Notes under the pieces: generated by a model
What the model saw: the letters and a program-made list of their open reading frames with translations, nothing else
Database searches by the model: none
Told to the model about the DNA's origin: nothing
Assembly: GCA_027297085.1 (NCBI GenBank)
Contig: JAPUIL010000679.1
Coordinates: 1-6,276 of the forward strand
From: Verrucomicrobiota bacterium
GTDB lineage: Bacteria; Verrucomicrobiota; Verrucomicrobiia; Opitutales; UBA2995
Reading direction: 5' to 3'
DNA: 6,276 nucleotides
Shown here: in pieces, positions 6,225-6,276 of the stretch
Numbering within the stretch: the first letter of the stretch is position 1
Layout of the letters: every line of letters starts with the position of its first letter
Position numbers and translations under genes: made by a program

Positions 6225-6272
6225 GTAGACTAGCTTGCTGGCGATTGCGTCATGGCACGATTCGCGACCATG
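6225..6272. repeat. Third GTAG-headed element, probably cut by the window edge
   Basis: GTAG (6225-6228) is followed by ACTAGCTTGCTGGCGATT. CATGG (6251-6255) pairs with CCATG (6268-6272), with an inner CGA/TCG pair. GCGA (6241-6244) could alternatively pair with TCGC (6262-6265). AGCTTGC also occurs at 4653-4659 in the other repeat-rich gap. The right part of the element, including any closing CTAC, would lie beyond the window, so its extent is uncertain. Confidence 0.4.
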
Positions 6273-6276
6273 TGTT

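Noticed and set aside
6010..6228. Plus-strand open frame of 72 codons at the end of the DUF1501 gene
   Set aside because: It mostly overlaps the DUF1501 C-terminus in another frame and continues through hairpin repeats; no domain is visible.

Overview
The window looks like a chromosomal segment from a Verrucomicrobiota bacterium, possibly Opitutae/Puniceicoccales-like, with Planctomycetota as the main alternative. The basis is a large secreted protein that joins a planctomycete-type cytochrome c domain to DUF1549 and DUF1553, followed by a Tat-exported DUF1501 protein. This pair is greatly expanded in the PVC phyla. Base composition looks moderate by eye and no mobile-element gene, phage gene, tRNA, rRNA or CRISPR array is visible.

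Layout. Positions 1-1118 (minus strand) carry most of a polytopic permease whose 3' end runs off the left edge. Its two-repeat pattern recalls the NCS2/AzgA (UraA-fold) nucleobase transporters, but an expected acidic residue is missing. A spacer of about 110 bp separates it from the divergent 1065-residue PSCyt1-DUF1549-DUF1553 protein (1228-4425, plus). A 295-bp gap follows, largely filled with GTAG-headed palindromic elements. After it comes the 469-residue DUF1501 protein (4721-6130, plus), which starts at TTG and has a twin-arginine signal. From its stop codon onward the sequence again consists of hairpins with GTAG/CTAC ends: one acts as a plausible intrinsic terminator, and another runs to the right edge.

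How the genes fit together. The cytochrome-domain protein has a Sec signal and two CXXCH haem-attachment motifs. The DUF1501 protein has a Tat signal and an alkaline-phosphatase-like metal site. Both should therefore act outside the cytoplasm, probably as functional partners, although their reaction is not established as far as I know. Nothing links the divergent permease to them beyond adjacency. The most unusual local structure is the repeat-filled gap inside what would normally be a compact two-gene unit, together with the repeated GTAG...CTAC architecture on both sides of the DUF1501 gene.
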